From assembly GCF_014650075.1 (NCBI RefSeq), contig NZ_BMUG01000003.1, positions 434,001-498,000 of the forward strand: a stretch of 64,000 nucleotides of DNA, written 5' to 3'. This stretch comes from Streptomyces microflavus (GTDB taxonomy: Bacteria > Actinomycetota > Actinomycetes > Streptomycetales > Streptomycetaceae). Under the pieces are notes generated by a model. That model did no database searches, had not been told where the DNA came from, and was given only the letters and a program-made list of their open reading frames with translations. Below are positions 37,807 through 46,564 of the stretch, one piece after another. The position numbers and the translations under genes were made by a program. Position 1 is the first letter of the stretch. Every line of letters begins with the position of its first letter.

Positions 37807-39261
37807 TCAGCACTGCTCACGGCCCGTCTCCCGGCCCTCCCGCTCCGGCGGGAGCGGCCGGGAGACGGGCCGCATGAATTCCCGGACGTAGGTGCGGTGC
37901 CACCAGTTGCCGGTGGCCCGCAGCTCCCGCAGGTCCGTGAACCGGTAGCGGAAGACCCGGGCGCGCACATGCACCGGAGGGGCGTCCGGGAACGGGTTGT
38001 GCGCGAGCAGCCGGAGCGTGTCCCGGTCGCCGCGCAGCAGCCGCTCGGTGAACGGGCCGAACCAGGAGCGCGCGTACGCGGGGGAGAGCGCCGCGAACCA
38101 CATCATCCAGTCGAGCCGCAGGTGGTACGGGGCGAAGAGGCGCGGTAGCCGCCTGACATCGCCCGGTTTGCCGTGGAAGCCGTACTCCCGCCAGTCGGCG
38201 CCCTCGTCCGCGACCCTGTCGGCCGCGCCCTCCACCACGACTTCCAGCCGCATTCTGCTGATGGAGCCGAAAGCGCCGTAGGTGTTGACGAGGTGCAGGG
38301 GGTCGAAGGAGCGGTTCATCACCTGCCGGCGCGAGAGCAGATTGCGCGCGGGACGGTAGCTGAGGACCAGCACCAGGGCCGTCACCGCGATGACGGCCGC
38401 CTCGTACCAGAGCGGCGGCGCGGTGAGGGCGGGCGGCTCCCCGGCGAGCGGGGTCCAGTCGATCACCGAGAGCGCCAGGGCGATGGTCAGCCAGTTCAGC
38501 CAGGCGAAGTTGCCCGACAGGACGAGCCAGAGCTGGGTGAGCACCATGAGGGCGGCGGCCGCGCTCGCCACCGGCTGCGGGGTGAACAGCAGGACGGGCA
38601 CCAGCAGCTGGGTGACGTGGTTGGCGGCCACCTCGACGCGGTGGACCGGGCGTGGCAGGTGGTGGAAGAACCAGCTGAGCGGCCCCGGCATCGGCTGGGT
38701 CTCGTGGTGGAAGTCGAGGCAGGTCAGCTTCCGCCAGCACGCGTCCCCGCGCATCTTGATGAGCCCGGCGCCGAACTCCAGCCGGAAGAGCAGCCACCGC
38801 AGCAGCCAGAGCACCAGCACCGGCGGCGCGGTGTCCCCCGTACCGAGGAAGACGGCGAGGAACCCCGTCTCCAGGAGCAGCGACTCCCAGCCGAACCCGT
38901 ACCAGACCTGCCCGACCTGGACGATCGACAGGTACAGCACCCAGGGCAGCGCCCACAGCAGCATTCCGCCCCAGAGCGGAAGGCGACCGTCCAGCCCCGC
39001 GATCAGGGCCACCGAGACCGCGCAGCCGCCCCAGGCGACGGCGGCGAAGAAGCGGTCGGAGTAGTGCAGCCGGAACAGCCCCGGCGCCGCCTTCCAGGGG
39101 GTGCGCCGGAGCAGTTCCGGTACGGGGAGCATGCCGCGCTCACCGATCAGTGCCCGGAACTGGAGGGCGGCCGAGAGGAAGGCGACCAGGTAGATCACGG
39201 CCAGCGTCCGCTGGAAGATCAGCCTGCTCAGCCAGTAGCCGTCGGCGGAGAACCACTCCAT
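37807..39261 (-). CDS. Lipase maturation factor family membrane protein
   Basis: 484 residues with several transmembrane helices. The LMF1 family blocks are clear: MEWFSADGYWLSRLIFQRTLAVIYLVAF, LLLETGFLAVFLG, RWLLFRLEFGAGLIKMRGD, CWRKLTCLDFHHETQPMPGPLSWFFHHLP, and PYHLRLDWMMWFAAL near the C-terminus. Vertebrate LMF1 helps lipases fold in the ER; the bacterial role is not known. ATG at 39259-39261 is the family start, with only a weak ribosome site. The tail (about 465-484) is coded inside a strong inverted repeat. Confidence 0.93.
   Translation of the reverse strand: MEWFSADGYWLSRLIFQRTLAVIYLVAFLSAALQFRALIGERGMLPVPELLRRTPWKAAPGLFRLHYSDRFFAAVAWGGCAVSVALIAGLDGRLPLWGGMLLWALPWVLYLSIVQVGQVWYGFGWESLLLETGFLAVFLGTGDTAPPVLVLWLLRWLLFRLEFGAGLIKMRGDACWRKLTCLDFHHETQPMPGPLSWFFHHLPRPVHRVEVAANHVTQLLVPVLLFTPQPVASAAAALMVLTQLWLVLSGNFAWLNWLTIALALSVIDWTPLAGEPPALTAPPLWYEAAVIAVTALVLVLSYRPARNLLSRRQVMNRSFDPLHLVNTYGAFGSISRMRLEVVVEGAADRVADEGADWREYGFHGKPGDVRRLPRLFAPYHLRLDWMMWFAALSPAYARSWFGPFTERLLRGDRDTLRLLAHNPFPDAPPVHVRARVFRYRFTDLRELRATGNWWHRTYVREFMRPVSRPLPPEREGRETGREQC
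37821..37871. terminator. Long hairpin inside the 3' end of the LMF gene
   Basis: GGCCCGTCTCCCGGCC pairs with GGCCGGGAGACGGGCC, and the inner CTCCCGC pairs with GCGGGAG, giving a 23-bp stem with one bulged base. It lies within the last 22 codons of the LMF gene and 47 bases past the small-gene stop, so it can terminate rightward transcription while being translated on the minus strand. Confidence 0.7.
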
Positions 39262-39290
39262 CCCTGCCAGTATCGGCCCGGCGTCGGCGT

Positions 39291-39803
39291 TCAGCCCGCC
39301 GCGACGAGCCGGCGCAGCGTCCGGCCCAGCCGGCGCGCGTACCAGAGCTGCACCTGGGGCACGATCGGCCCTGCGAGCCGTGCGTACCAGACGGCGGGGC
39401 GCGAGAACGCCATGACTGTGAACCAGACCGTGCCGTCCTCCGCCAGGTCGACCACGAAGCACTCCTCACCGATCTCTGGGTGCCCGGAGAGGGTGCCGTA
39501 GCCGAAACCGGTGCGGCCCTCCTCCCCGTACGCCGTCCAGATCACCTCGCACGTGGCGGCCAGGCGTACCGGCCCCACGCCGAGCGCCATCCTGACCCTG
39601 CCACCGGGCTCCGCCCGCGCCGCCGACGCGTCGACCCTGGTGCCCGATGCCCGGTGCATCCGCCACTCGGTCACCGCAGCTCCCGCCGCCGCGAAGTCGT
39701 CCGCGCCCCGGCCGACCCGGGTGCGGTGGTGCAGGTGGTTGTAGCCCTTGGGGAGCGGTCCGAGGCGGGTGGCGCCGACCTCGGGGTAGGTGAGCGTGCT
39801 CAT
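39291..39803 (-). CDS. DUF1990 family protein
   Basis: 170 residues. YPEVGATRLGPLPKGYNHLHHRTRVGRG, ATCEVIWTAYGEEGRTGFGYGTLSGHPEIGEECFVV and WYARLAGP are the family blocks. A soluble START/SRPBCC-like fold is expected; function unknown. ATG at 39801-39803 overlaps the stop of the YndJ gene (ATGA), so the two are translated together. DUF1990 and YndJ are commonly paired and sometimes fused. Confidence 0.9.
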   Translation of the reverse strand: MSTLTYPEVGATRLGPLPKGYNHLHHRTRVGRGADDFAAAGAAVTEWRMHRASGTRVDASAARAEPGGRVRMALGVGPVRLAATCEVIWTAYGEEGRTGFGYGTLSGHPEIGEECFVVDLAEDGTVWFTVMAFSRPAVWYARLAGPIVPQVQLWYARRLGRTLRRLVAAG

Positions 39804-40663
39804 GCTGTCCTGCTTTCCGGGTGGGACGGGTGGGACTGGTCGGACGGACGGGTGGTGGTGCGGATGCGCTGCCAGGCGAGGAGCGAGCAGAGGGCGAAGC
39901 CCAGTGCGTTGCCCAGGCCATGGGTGGCGGCCATCCAGGTCAGGGTGGGGTGGGGCAGCCCGGTCGCCTCGCCGACCGCCCAGCTCAGGGCCAGGAGCAT
40001 GGTCGCCACCAGGACGGCGGCGGAGGTGAGAAGGAGCAGCCGGGTCGTCCTGTCCCGCCCCTCCTCGCGTCCCAGGCGCCAGGTGAGCAGGCCGACGGTC
40101 CACATGCCCGCCGTCAGGAGCACGGCCCCGGCCAGTTCGGCCCAGTCACCGATGAAGTAGCCGACGAGGACGAGGAGCGTGCCCAGCGGCACGCTGAGCG
40201 CGGCGAACCGGCCCGCGCGGCCGTCGGAGACCCGGCAGACGAGACCGGCGACCAGGGCGGCGGCGAAACCGGCGAAGTGGAAGTGCGGCACGGTCAGGGC
40301 GAGGATGCCCAGCTCGAAGCCGAACAGTTCGTGGCCCCACCGCTCCGCGACCAGGGCGAGTGCGGCGACGGCCGGGGTGACCAGTGCGGTGAGGAGGGCG
40401 ATCCAGGCGGGGGAGAGGTCCCGGTCGCGGACCGCCCGGCGTGTGCCGTGCAGGGCGAGCACGACGGTGCCCAGTGCGTAGCACGAGGCCAGCGCGGTGG
40501 CGGTAGGGCCACGCGGCAGCCATAGGGCCACCGCGCCGGGCGCCGCGAAGAGGGGCCAGAGCCTTCGGGTGCGGTCCAGCTCCCGCAGCCCGGTCAGCCG
40601 CAGCCCTGTCGGGACGATGACGAACATGCCCACCATCACGATCGCGTTGACCAGTACGGTCAC
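39800..40663 (-). CDS. YndJ family membrane protein
   Basis: About 287 residues with eight or so transmembrane helices. The family motifs are LTVPHFHFAGFAAALVAGL and WMAATHGLGNALGFALCSLLAW, with conserved His in both. Function unknown. The GTG at 40661-40663 is chosen because GGGGGTGGGG precedes it; a TTG at 40693 would also be in frame but overlaps the upstream palindrome. First gene of the pair with DUF1990. Confidence 0.88.
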   Translation of the reverse strand: MTVLVNAIVMVGMFVIVPTGLRLTGLRELDRTRRLWPLFAAPGAVALWLPRGPTATALASCYALGTVVLALHGTRRAVRDRDLSPAWIALLTALVTPAVAALALVAERWGHELFGFELGILALTVPHFHFAGFAAALVAGLVCRVSDGRAGRFAALSVPLGTLLVLVGYFIGDWAELAGAVLLTAGMWTVGLLTWRLGREEGRDRTTRLLLLTSAAVLVATMLLALSWAVGEATGLPHPTLTWMAATHGLGNALGFALCSLLAWQRIRTTTRPSDQSHPSHPESRTA

Positions 40664-40679
40664 AGCCCCACCCCCGTCT

Positions 40680-40735
40680 TTGAACACGTTCAACTCCTGA
40701 GATGAGAGTAGAGGTTTTCTTGAACGCGTTCAAGA
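40680..40735. promoter_or_regulatory. Twin TetR-like palindromic operators
   Basis: TTGAACACGTTCAA at 40680-40693 and the perfect 18-bp palindrome TCTTGAACGCGTTCAAGA at 40718-40735. Both share TTGAAC-N2-GTTCAA and their centres are 40 bp apart. They lie between the divergent YndJ/DUF1990 and DUF6777 genes. The form suits a TetR-type dimer; no TetR gene is adjacent, so the regulator is elsewhere. Confidence 0.75.
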
Positions 40736-40833
40736 CGGCTCTTCGCGGCCCGGCGTCCGCTTGCGGGCGGGCGTCCGGTGCGGCACAGATGGTGACGATC
40801 CATCCGTTCGCCATGGACAGGCAGGAGAGCCCC

Positions 40834-41994
40834 GTGCGCTCACCCAGACGTTTCCGGCACGCCGTGCTCGCCGCACTGTCCGCCGGGGTTCTGCTGGCCG
40901 CCACCGGCTGCGACAGCGCCGGGGACAGGACCACGAAGGGCACCACCGGCACCGCCGAGGCCAAGGACGTCCTCCTTCAGCCGCTCGCCGAGCCGGGCCC
41001 CGGCCCCTTCACCAGGTCGACGGTGCGGGCCGCACCCTCGCCGTCCCCCACCCGTTCGCCGGAGGAGGACGACGGCTCCGCCACCCGTACGGTCCACCGG
41101 GTCTCGGGCGCCGTCCCCGGGCTCTACGGGGGCGTCCGGTCCGAGGCCGCCTGCGACGTCGGCCAGCAGGCCCGCCTGCTGGCCGCCGACCAGGACAAGG
41201 CACGTGCCTTCGCGGAGACGGCCGGCATCGAGGCCGTGCAGATCCCGGGCTATCTGCGCTCGCTCACCCCGGTGGTCCTGCGCGCCGACGCCCAGGTCAC
41301 CAATCACGGCTACAGCGCCGGCTCCGCCACCGCCTTCCAGGCCGTGCTCCAGGCGGGCACCGCCGTCCTGGTCGACAGCAGGGGCCTGCCCCGGGTCCGC
41401 TGCGCCTGCGGCAATCCGCTGGGCGAGCCGGTGATCGCGAAGGGGCAGGTCACCCACCGGGGCGAGCGCTGGCCCGGTTACGACCCCACGCGGATCCTGG
41501 CGATCGAGCCCGGCGTGCAGCCGGTCACCGGCCTGGTCATCGTGAACACCGCGGACAACACCTGGATCGAGCGGACCGTCGGTGACGACGGCGGACGCGA
41601 CCGGACCCCGGACGAGCCGCCGCCCTTCGAGCCGAGCGACGATCTGCTCTTCCCGTCGCCGGCCCGCCCCTCCGAGCCCGAAGCCCCCGAGGCCACCCCG
41701 TCGGCGCCCGCCCCCGCCGAACCGGAGGAGCCGCAGTGCCCGGACCCCTCGGCCCCGGACGGCCCCGCCGAGCTGCCCCCCGGCTGCCCGCCGCCCATGG
41801 AGCCCGACCCCGGCACCGAGGCGCCGGACGACTTCGACGGCCTGCCGACCGACGAGCCGTGGGAGCTGGAGGACGAGCCCGGTGCGGTACCGGAGCCGAC
41901 CCAGGTCTTCCCCGGCGAACCCGACGACTTCGGCGAGCTCGACGAGTTCGGTGAGCCGGTGGACTCCGGCGTCCCCGAGCCGTTCGCCGGCTGA
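40834..41994 (+). CDS. DUF6777-type secreted lipoprotein
   Basis: 386 residues. Signal peptide MRSPRRFRHAVLAALSAGV with lipobox ATGC and lipidated Cys near residue 28. The folded part (about 85-250) has GLYGGVRSEAACDVGQQARLL, IPGYLRSLTPVVLRADAQVTNHGY and RVRCACGNPLGEPV. The last ~140 residues are Pro/Glu/Asp-rich and probably disordered. The GTG at 40834 follows AGGAG by 6 bases and starts the signal peptide; upstream in-frame ATGs do not. DUF6777 is recalled from family naming; function unknown. Confidence 0.8.
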   Translation: MRSPRRFRHAVLAALSAGVLLAATGCDSAGDRTTKGTTGTAEAKDVLLQPLAEPGPGPFTRSTVRAAPSPSPTRSPEEDDGSATRTVHRVSGAVPGLYGGVRSEAACDVGQQARLLAADQDKARAFAETAGIEAVQIPGYLRSLTPVVLRADAQVTNHGYSAGSATAFQAVLQAGTAVLVDSRGLPRVRCACGNPLGEPVIAKGQVTHRGERWPGYDPTRILAIEPGVQPVTGLVIVNTADNTWIERTVGDDGGRDRTPDEPPPFEPSDDLLFPSPARPSEPEAPEATPSAPAPAEPEEPQCPDPSAPDGPAELPPGCPPPMEPDPGTEAPDDFDGLPTDEPWELEDEPGAVPEPTQVFPGEPDDFGELDEFGEPVDSGVPEPFAG

Positions 41995-42093
41995 CCGGGC
42001 CGCGCCCGGACCTCCTCCAGCTCGTGCGGTGACCGCTCCGGTCGGCGTACGGATCACTCGAAGAATCTGACAAATGGTGGCAAAGTGGCCCAC

Positions 42094-44160
42094 ATGGATG
42101 ATCGGGTAGCGGGTGCCCTGTCACTCCCGGACGACTGGCCCGCCCACCCGGACCTCAGCCTCGCCCTGAACCGTATGGGCAGCTTCGACTGGGATCTGGA
42201 CACCGGCCTCTTGCACATGGACCAGCCCGCCCTCGACGTGTTCGACCTGACCGCCGACGAGTACGACGACCGGCCGGTCTCGCTCGCCCAGCGCGTGCCG
42301 ACCGACGAGGCAGTACGGCTGGACGGAATGGTCTCGCAGGCCCTCAAGAGCGGCCGTACCAACTACGGCGCCTACTTCCGTATCCAGCGCCGCGACGGCA
42401 CCCTGCGCTGGACCCACACCCAGGGCTTCGTCCGCCGGGACGGGACCGGCCGGCCGCGCCGCATCATCGGGATCGTCCGCGACGCGACCCAGGAGCTGGC
42501 CGACTCCTCCGCCCGGCAGGAGCTGGACGTGGAGCGGCGCCAGCGCACCAGCCTGGTGGAGGGCACCACGGCGTCCCTGGCGCACGCCCGTACGGTCAAG
42601 GACGTCATCGCGGTCCTCAAGAACTCCCAGGGCCTCGCCCACCTGGGGGCCACCAGCCTCGTCATGGGCCTGCTGGAGTCCGGCCGCATCCACCTCGTGG
42701 CGGACGGCCCCGAGGGCGCCTACGTCCCCGGCACCCGGTTCACCCGGGTGGACGAGCAGTACCCGATGAGTGAGGTCGTCCGTACGCTCACCCCGCGCTT
42801 CATCGAGTCCGCCGAGGACTTCGCCACCTCCTACCCGGTCCTCTGGCCCAACATCAGCCACCTGGGGATCACCGCGGCCGCCTATATGCCGCTGATCGCG
42901 CAGGCCCGCCCGATCGGCGCACTCGGCCTGCTCTACCGCGACAAGGCGGGCTTCACCCCCGACGAGCGCAACCTCCTCATGGCGCTCGGCACCTCGATCG
43001 CCCAGAGCCTCCAGCGGGCCATGCTCTACGAACAGGAGCACGACCTCGCCGAAGGGCTCCAGCAGGCGATGCTGCCGCGCCGGATCCCGGCCGTCCCCGG
43101 GGCGCAGGTCGCCGTCCGCTACCGCTCGGCCCGGCTCGGCCGGGACATCGGCGGCGACTGGTACGACCTGATCCCGCTGCCCGGCGGACGGGTCGGCGCC
43201 GTCATCGGGGACGTACAGGGCCACGACACCCACGCCGCCGCCGTCATGGGGCAGCTCAGGATCGTGCTGCGGGCCTACGCGGCCGAGGGGCACAGCCCCG
43301 CCACCGTCATGGCGCGCGCCTCCGTCTTCCTCCACGAGCTGGACACCGACCGCTTCGCCACCTGCACCTACGCCGAGGTCGACCTGACCACCGGGGTCGT
43401 CCAGGTGGTCAGGGCCGGCCATGTCGACCCGCTGGTGCGCGACGTGGACGGCAGCTGCCGCCGCATGCCGTCCGACGGTGGGCTGCCGCTGGGCCTCTCC
43501 GCGGAGTTCGGGCGGCTGGAGTACCCGGTCACCACCGCGGAGCTGGACCCCGGCCAGACGATGATCCTGTTCACCGACGGCCTGGTCGAGCTGCCCGGCT
43601 CCGACCTCGACGAGGGCATGCAGCTGCTGACCACTCTGGTCTCCAACGGCCCGCAGAACCTCCAGAAGCTGGCCGACGAGCTCTGCGACGCCGTCGACGT
43701 GCGCGGCGGCCAGGACGATGTGGCGCTCCTGCTGCTCCGCCGCCGGGCGGCCCAGGCGCCCCAGCCCGGCGGCAGGCTCCGGCAGCACGTCGCCCAGAAC
43801 GACCCCGAGGCGCTCAGCTCCGCCCGGCACATGATCCGGGCGGCGGTGCGCGCCTGGGGGGCGAAGGAGCGGGCCGACGAGATCGAACTGGCCGCCGACG
43901 AGCTGATCACCAACGCGCTGATGCACACCGACGGCGGGGCCGTCGTGACGATCCGGGTGATGGCCGGCTCCGAGCGGCGGCTGCGCGTCGACGTGGAGGA
44001 CCGCTCCAGCGCCCTGCCCCGGCGCCGGGACGCGGGGGAGTCGGGGGTCTCGGGCCGCGGACTGATGCTCGTCGACCGGCTGGCCGACGTCTGGGGCGTG
44101 GAGTCCCGGGGCAGCGGAAAGTGCGTGTGGTGCGAGTTCCTGATCCCCGACCGGTCGTGA
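42094..44160 (+). CDS. PAS-GAF-SpoIIE phosphatase-HATPase multidomain regulator
   Basis: About 688 residues: PAS (25-135, YFRIQRRDGTLRWTHTQGFV), GAF (150-310, ITAAAYMPLIAQARPIGALGLLYR), PP2C/SpoIIE (about 330-545: GGDWYDLIPL, IGDVQGHDTHAAA, LFTDGLVELPG, QDDVALLLL) and a C-terminal HATPase (about 565-685: AADELITNALMHTDGG, GRGLMLVDRLAD). It joins sensor, phosphatase and switch kinase in one chain, so it may run a whole partner-switching decision on a STAS protein. All PP2C metal aspartates are present. ATG at 42094 is chosen; GTG at 42085 is possible. Confidence 0.92.
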   Translation: MDDRVAGALSLPDDWPAHPDLSLALNRMGSFDWDLDTGLLHMDQPALDVFDLTADEYDDRPVSLAQRVPTDEAVRLDGMVSQALKSGRTNYGAYFRIQRRDGTLRWTHTQGFVRRDGTGRPRRIIGIVRDATQELADSSARQELDVERRQRTSLVEGTTASLAHARTVKDVIAVLKNSQGLAHLGATSLVMGLLESGRIHLVADGPEGAYVPGTRFTRVDEQYPMSEVVRTLTPRFIESAEDFATSYPVLWPNISHLGITAAAYMPLIAQARPIGALGLLYRDKAGFTPDERNLLMALGTSIAQSLQRAMLYEQEHDLAEGLQQAMLPRRIPAVPGAQVAVRYRSARLGRDIGGDWYDLIPLPGGRVGAVIGDVQGHDTHAAAVMGQLRIVLRAYAAEGHSPATVMARASVFLHELDTDRFATCTYAEVDLTTGVVQVVRAGHVDPLVRDVDGSCRRMPSDGGLPLGLSAEFGRLEYPVTTAELDPGQTMILFTDGLVELPGSDLDEGMQLLTTLVSNGPQNLQKLADELCDAVDVRGGQDDVALLLLRRRAAQAPQPGGRLRQHVAQNDPEALSSARHMIRAAVRAWGAKERADEIELAADELITNALMHTDGGAVVTIRVMAGSERRLRVDVEDRSSALPRRRDAGESGVSGRGLMLVDRLADVWGVESRGSGKCVWCEFLIPDRS

Positions 44161-44195
44161 GGTGCCAGGAATCCCACAAAGAACGCAGCTGTAAC

Positions 44196-44216
44196 AGTAC
44201 GTAACATGTCCGTACT
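44196..44216. promoter_or_regulatory. Inverted repeat AGTACG-N9-CGTACT before the DGAT gene
   Basis: Perfect 6-bp arms 73 bases before the TTG start, in an AT-richer stretch that also repeats GTAAC. It is a candidate operator for the acyltransferase gene. Confidence 0.35.
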
Positions 44217-44289
44217 TGACCGTAACCGACCGCGAAGGATTGACTGCGGGGGTACGGCCGTTCCGCCCCCGACGACATGAGGCCCTCTG

Positions 44290-45654
44290 TTGGGTACCGA
44301 ACTCCTGGCCCCGCTCGATCTGGCCTTCTGGCACCTCGAATCCGACGCCCACCCCATGCACCTGGGCGCGCTCGCCGTCTTCGCCCCGGCGTCCGGTGTC
44401 ACCCGGCTCCACGTCCTGGAGCTGCTCCGCACCCGGGCCGCCGCGATCCCCCGGCTGCGGATGTGCGTACGGGACGTCCTGCTGCCGGTCGGCGGGGCGG
44501 CCTGGACCGTCGACAAGGACTTCGACGTGCACCGCCATGTCCACCGCGTCGCCGTGGCCGACGGCGACTTCATGGCGGGAGCCACCCGGCTGGCCGGCGA
44601 GCTGATGGAACAGCCGCTGGGCCGCGGGCTGCCGCCCTGGCAGGTGTATCTGATCGGCGGCGCCGACGACGGGCCCTTCGCCGTGCTGGTCAAGCTGCAC
44701 CACGCGCTGGCCGACGGGATGCGGGCGGTCGCCATCGGGGCCGGGATCTTCGACGAGATCGCCGCCACCGCGGCCCGGCCCGGCGCACGCGGCCGCCCCG
44801 CCGTGCCGCCCCGCTCCTGGCTCCCCGACCCCCGCGAGGTGGCGGGCATGGCGCTCGGCCGGATCGGCGAGGTCGGCCGGGCGCTGGGCGTGGGCGCCTC
44901 CGTCGTCCGCGCGGGCCGCCTGGACCTGCGCGGCGACACCGCCTTCACCGCACCCTCCAGCGGCACCCGGCGCCTGGCCACCGCGGATCTGGACGCCACG
45001 GCCCTCCAGCGGATCCGGCGGGCCGAGGGCGGTACCGCCAACGACATCCTGCTCGCCGTGGTCGCCGGGGCCCTGCGCCGCTGGATGGAGGAGCGCGGTG
45101 AGGCGCTCACCGGCACCGACCCGCGCGCCCTGGTCCCCGTCTCACGGCGCAGGCCCGGCGGCGCGGTGACCGGGAACCGCCTCTCCGCCTACCTCCTCGA
45201 CCTGCCCGTCGGCACGGCCGACCCCCGGGAACGGCTGCGGAGGGTCCGGGGAGCGATGGACCGCAACAAGGCGGCCGGACCCCTGAAGGGCGCCGGAGCC
45301 GTCGCCGTACTCGCCGACCAACTGCACCCGCTGGCCCACCGGTTCGGCGCACCCCTGGCGGCGAACGCCGCCCGGATGCTCTTCGACCTGCTCGTCACCA
45401 GCGTCCCGCTGCCGCGCTCAGCGCTCTCCCTCGGCGGCTGCCCGCTGAGCGCCCTGTACCCGATGGCACCGCTGGCCCGCGGGCAGTCGCTGGCCGTCGC
45501 CCTGTCGACGTACGGCGGCCGGGTCCATGTGGGTCTGGTGGCGGACGGCAAGGCGCTGCCGGACCTGGACCGGCTGGCCGAGGCGGTCCAGGCGGAGTTC
45601 GACGCGATCGGCGCGCTGTTCACCGTCGGCCGGGTGGCGGCACCGGTCTCCTGA
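44290..45654 (+). CDS. Wax ester synthase/diacylglycerol acyltransferase (WS/DGAT)
   Basis: 454 residues. The catalytic HHxxxDG motif reads HHALADG, followed by the family blocks GTANDILLAVVAGALRRWM, ALVPVSRR and GGCPLSALYPMAPLARGQSLAVALSTYGGRVHVGLVAD. It transfers acyl-CoA to diacylglycerol or fatty alcohol to make storage lipids at the membrane. The TTG at 44290 is used because the protein then begins with the expected LLAPLDLAFWHLES and GAGG precedes it. The PLN-type motif NDILLAV is intact. Confidence 0.92.
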   Translation: MGTELLAPLDLAFWHLESDAHPMHLGALAVFAPASGVTRLHVLELLRTRAAAIPRLRMCVRDVLLPVGGAAWTVDKDFDVHRHVHRVAVADGDFMAGATRLAGELMEQPLGRGLPPWQVYLIGGADDGPFAVLVKLHHALADGMRAVAIGAGIFDEIAATAARPGARGRPAVPPRSWLPDPREVAGMALGRIGEVGRALGVGASVVRAGRLDLRGDTAFTAPSSGTRRLATADLDATALQRIRRAEGGTANDILLAVVAGALRRWMEERGEALTGTDPRALVPVSRRRPGGAVTGNRLSAYLLDLPVGTADPRERLRRVRGAMDRNKAAGPLKGAGAVAVLADQLHPLAHRFGAPLAANAARMLFDLLVTSVPLPRSALSLGGCPLSALYPMAPLARGQSLAVALSTYGGRVHVGLVADGKALPDLDRLAEAVQAEFDAIGALFTVGRVAAPVS

Positions 45655-45690
45655 CAGGCAGCCGTACGCACCCTGCGGCAGGCTGGTGCC

Positions 45691-46551
45691 ATGCCCGAAC
45701 TGCCCGAAGTCGAAGCCCTGCGGGTCTTCCTCGACGACCACCTGGCCGGCAAGGAGATCGCCCGCGTCCTCCCGCTGGCGATCAGCGTCCTGAAGACGTA
45801 CGACCCGCCGCTGAGCGCCCTCGACGGGACCACCGTCACCTCGGTGGCCCGCCACGGCAAGTTCCTCGACATCGAGGCGGGCGGGCTGCACCTCTGCACC
45901 CACCTGGCCCGGGCGGGCTGGCTCCGCTGGAAGGACTCCTTCCCGGCCGCCCCGCCGCGCCCCGGCAAGGGCCCGCTCGCCCTGCGCCTGGTGACCGCCG
46001 ACGGCGACGGCTTCGACCTCACCGAGATGGGCACCAAGAAGCGGCTCTCCGTCCACCTCGTCCGCGACCCGATGGACGTCCCCGGCATCGCCCGCCTCGG
46101 CCCCGACCCGCTCGCCGACGCCTTCGACCGGGACACGTTCGCCGGAATCGTCGGCGGGGCGCGCCGCCAGATCAAGGGCGCCCTGCGCGACCAGTCGCTC
46201 ATCGCGGGCATCGGCAACGCCTACAGCGACGAGATCCTGCACGTGGCGAAGATGTCCCCGTTCAAAAGGACCGCCGACCTCGACGAGGACGACATCACCC
46301 GCCTGTACACCGCGCTGCGCACCACCCTCAAGGACGCCGTGGAACGGACCGGCGGAGTGGAGGCCGGAAAGCTCAAGTCCGAGAAGAAGAGCGGGATGCG
46401 CGTCCACGGCCGGGCAGGGGAGGCCTGCCCGGTCTGCGGTGACACCATCCTGGAGGTCTCCTTCAGCGACTCCTCGCTCCAGTACTGCCCCACCTGCCAG
46501 ACCGGCGGCAAACCGCTGGCCGACCGGAGGCTGTCCAAGTTCCTGAAGTGA
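45691..46551 (+). CDS. Fpg/Nei family DNA glycosylase
   Basis: 286 residues. The N-terminal MPELPEVEALR gives the Pro2 nucleophile and Glu3; Lys in VARHGKFL matches the conserved beta-elimination lysine; a helix-two-turn-helix DQSLIAGIGNAYSDEIL follows; the C-terminal zinc finger has CPVCGD and YCPTCQTGG. It removes damaged bases and cuts the DNA backbone. Length is normal. It lies 36 bases after the DGAT gene on the same strand and may be read with it, with no functional link evident. Confidence 0.94.
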   Translation: MPELPEVEALRVFLDDHLAGKEIARVLPLAISVLKTYDPPLSALDGTTVTSVARHGKFLDIEAGGLHLCTHLARAGWLRWKDSFPAAPPRPGKGPLALRLVTADGDGFDLTEMGTKKRLSVHLVRDPMDVPGIARLGPDPLADAFDRDTFAGIVGGARRQIKGALRDQSLIAGIGNAYSDEILHVAKMSPFKRTADLDEDDITRLYTALRTTLKDAVERTGGVEAGKLKSEKKSGMRVHGRAGEACPVCGDTILEVSFSDSSLQYCPTCQTGGKPLADRRLSKFLK

Positions 46552-46564
46552 GCACGGAGGGCTC

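Noticed and set aside
35472..37970. Apparent 1131-residue minus-strand protein ending in the sigma factor
   Set aside because: The part beyond 35471 is antisense to the SDR gene and has no family sequence; the sigma factor has a good start at 35471.
42121..44703. 860-residue minus-strand frame
   Set aside because: Antisense to the PAS-GAF-PP2C gene and the DGAT gene; composition is that of a shadow.
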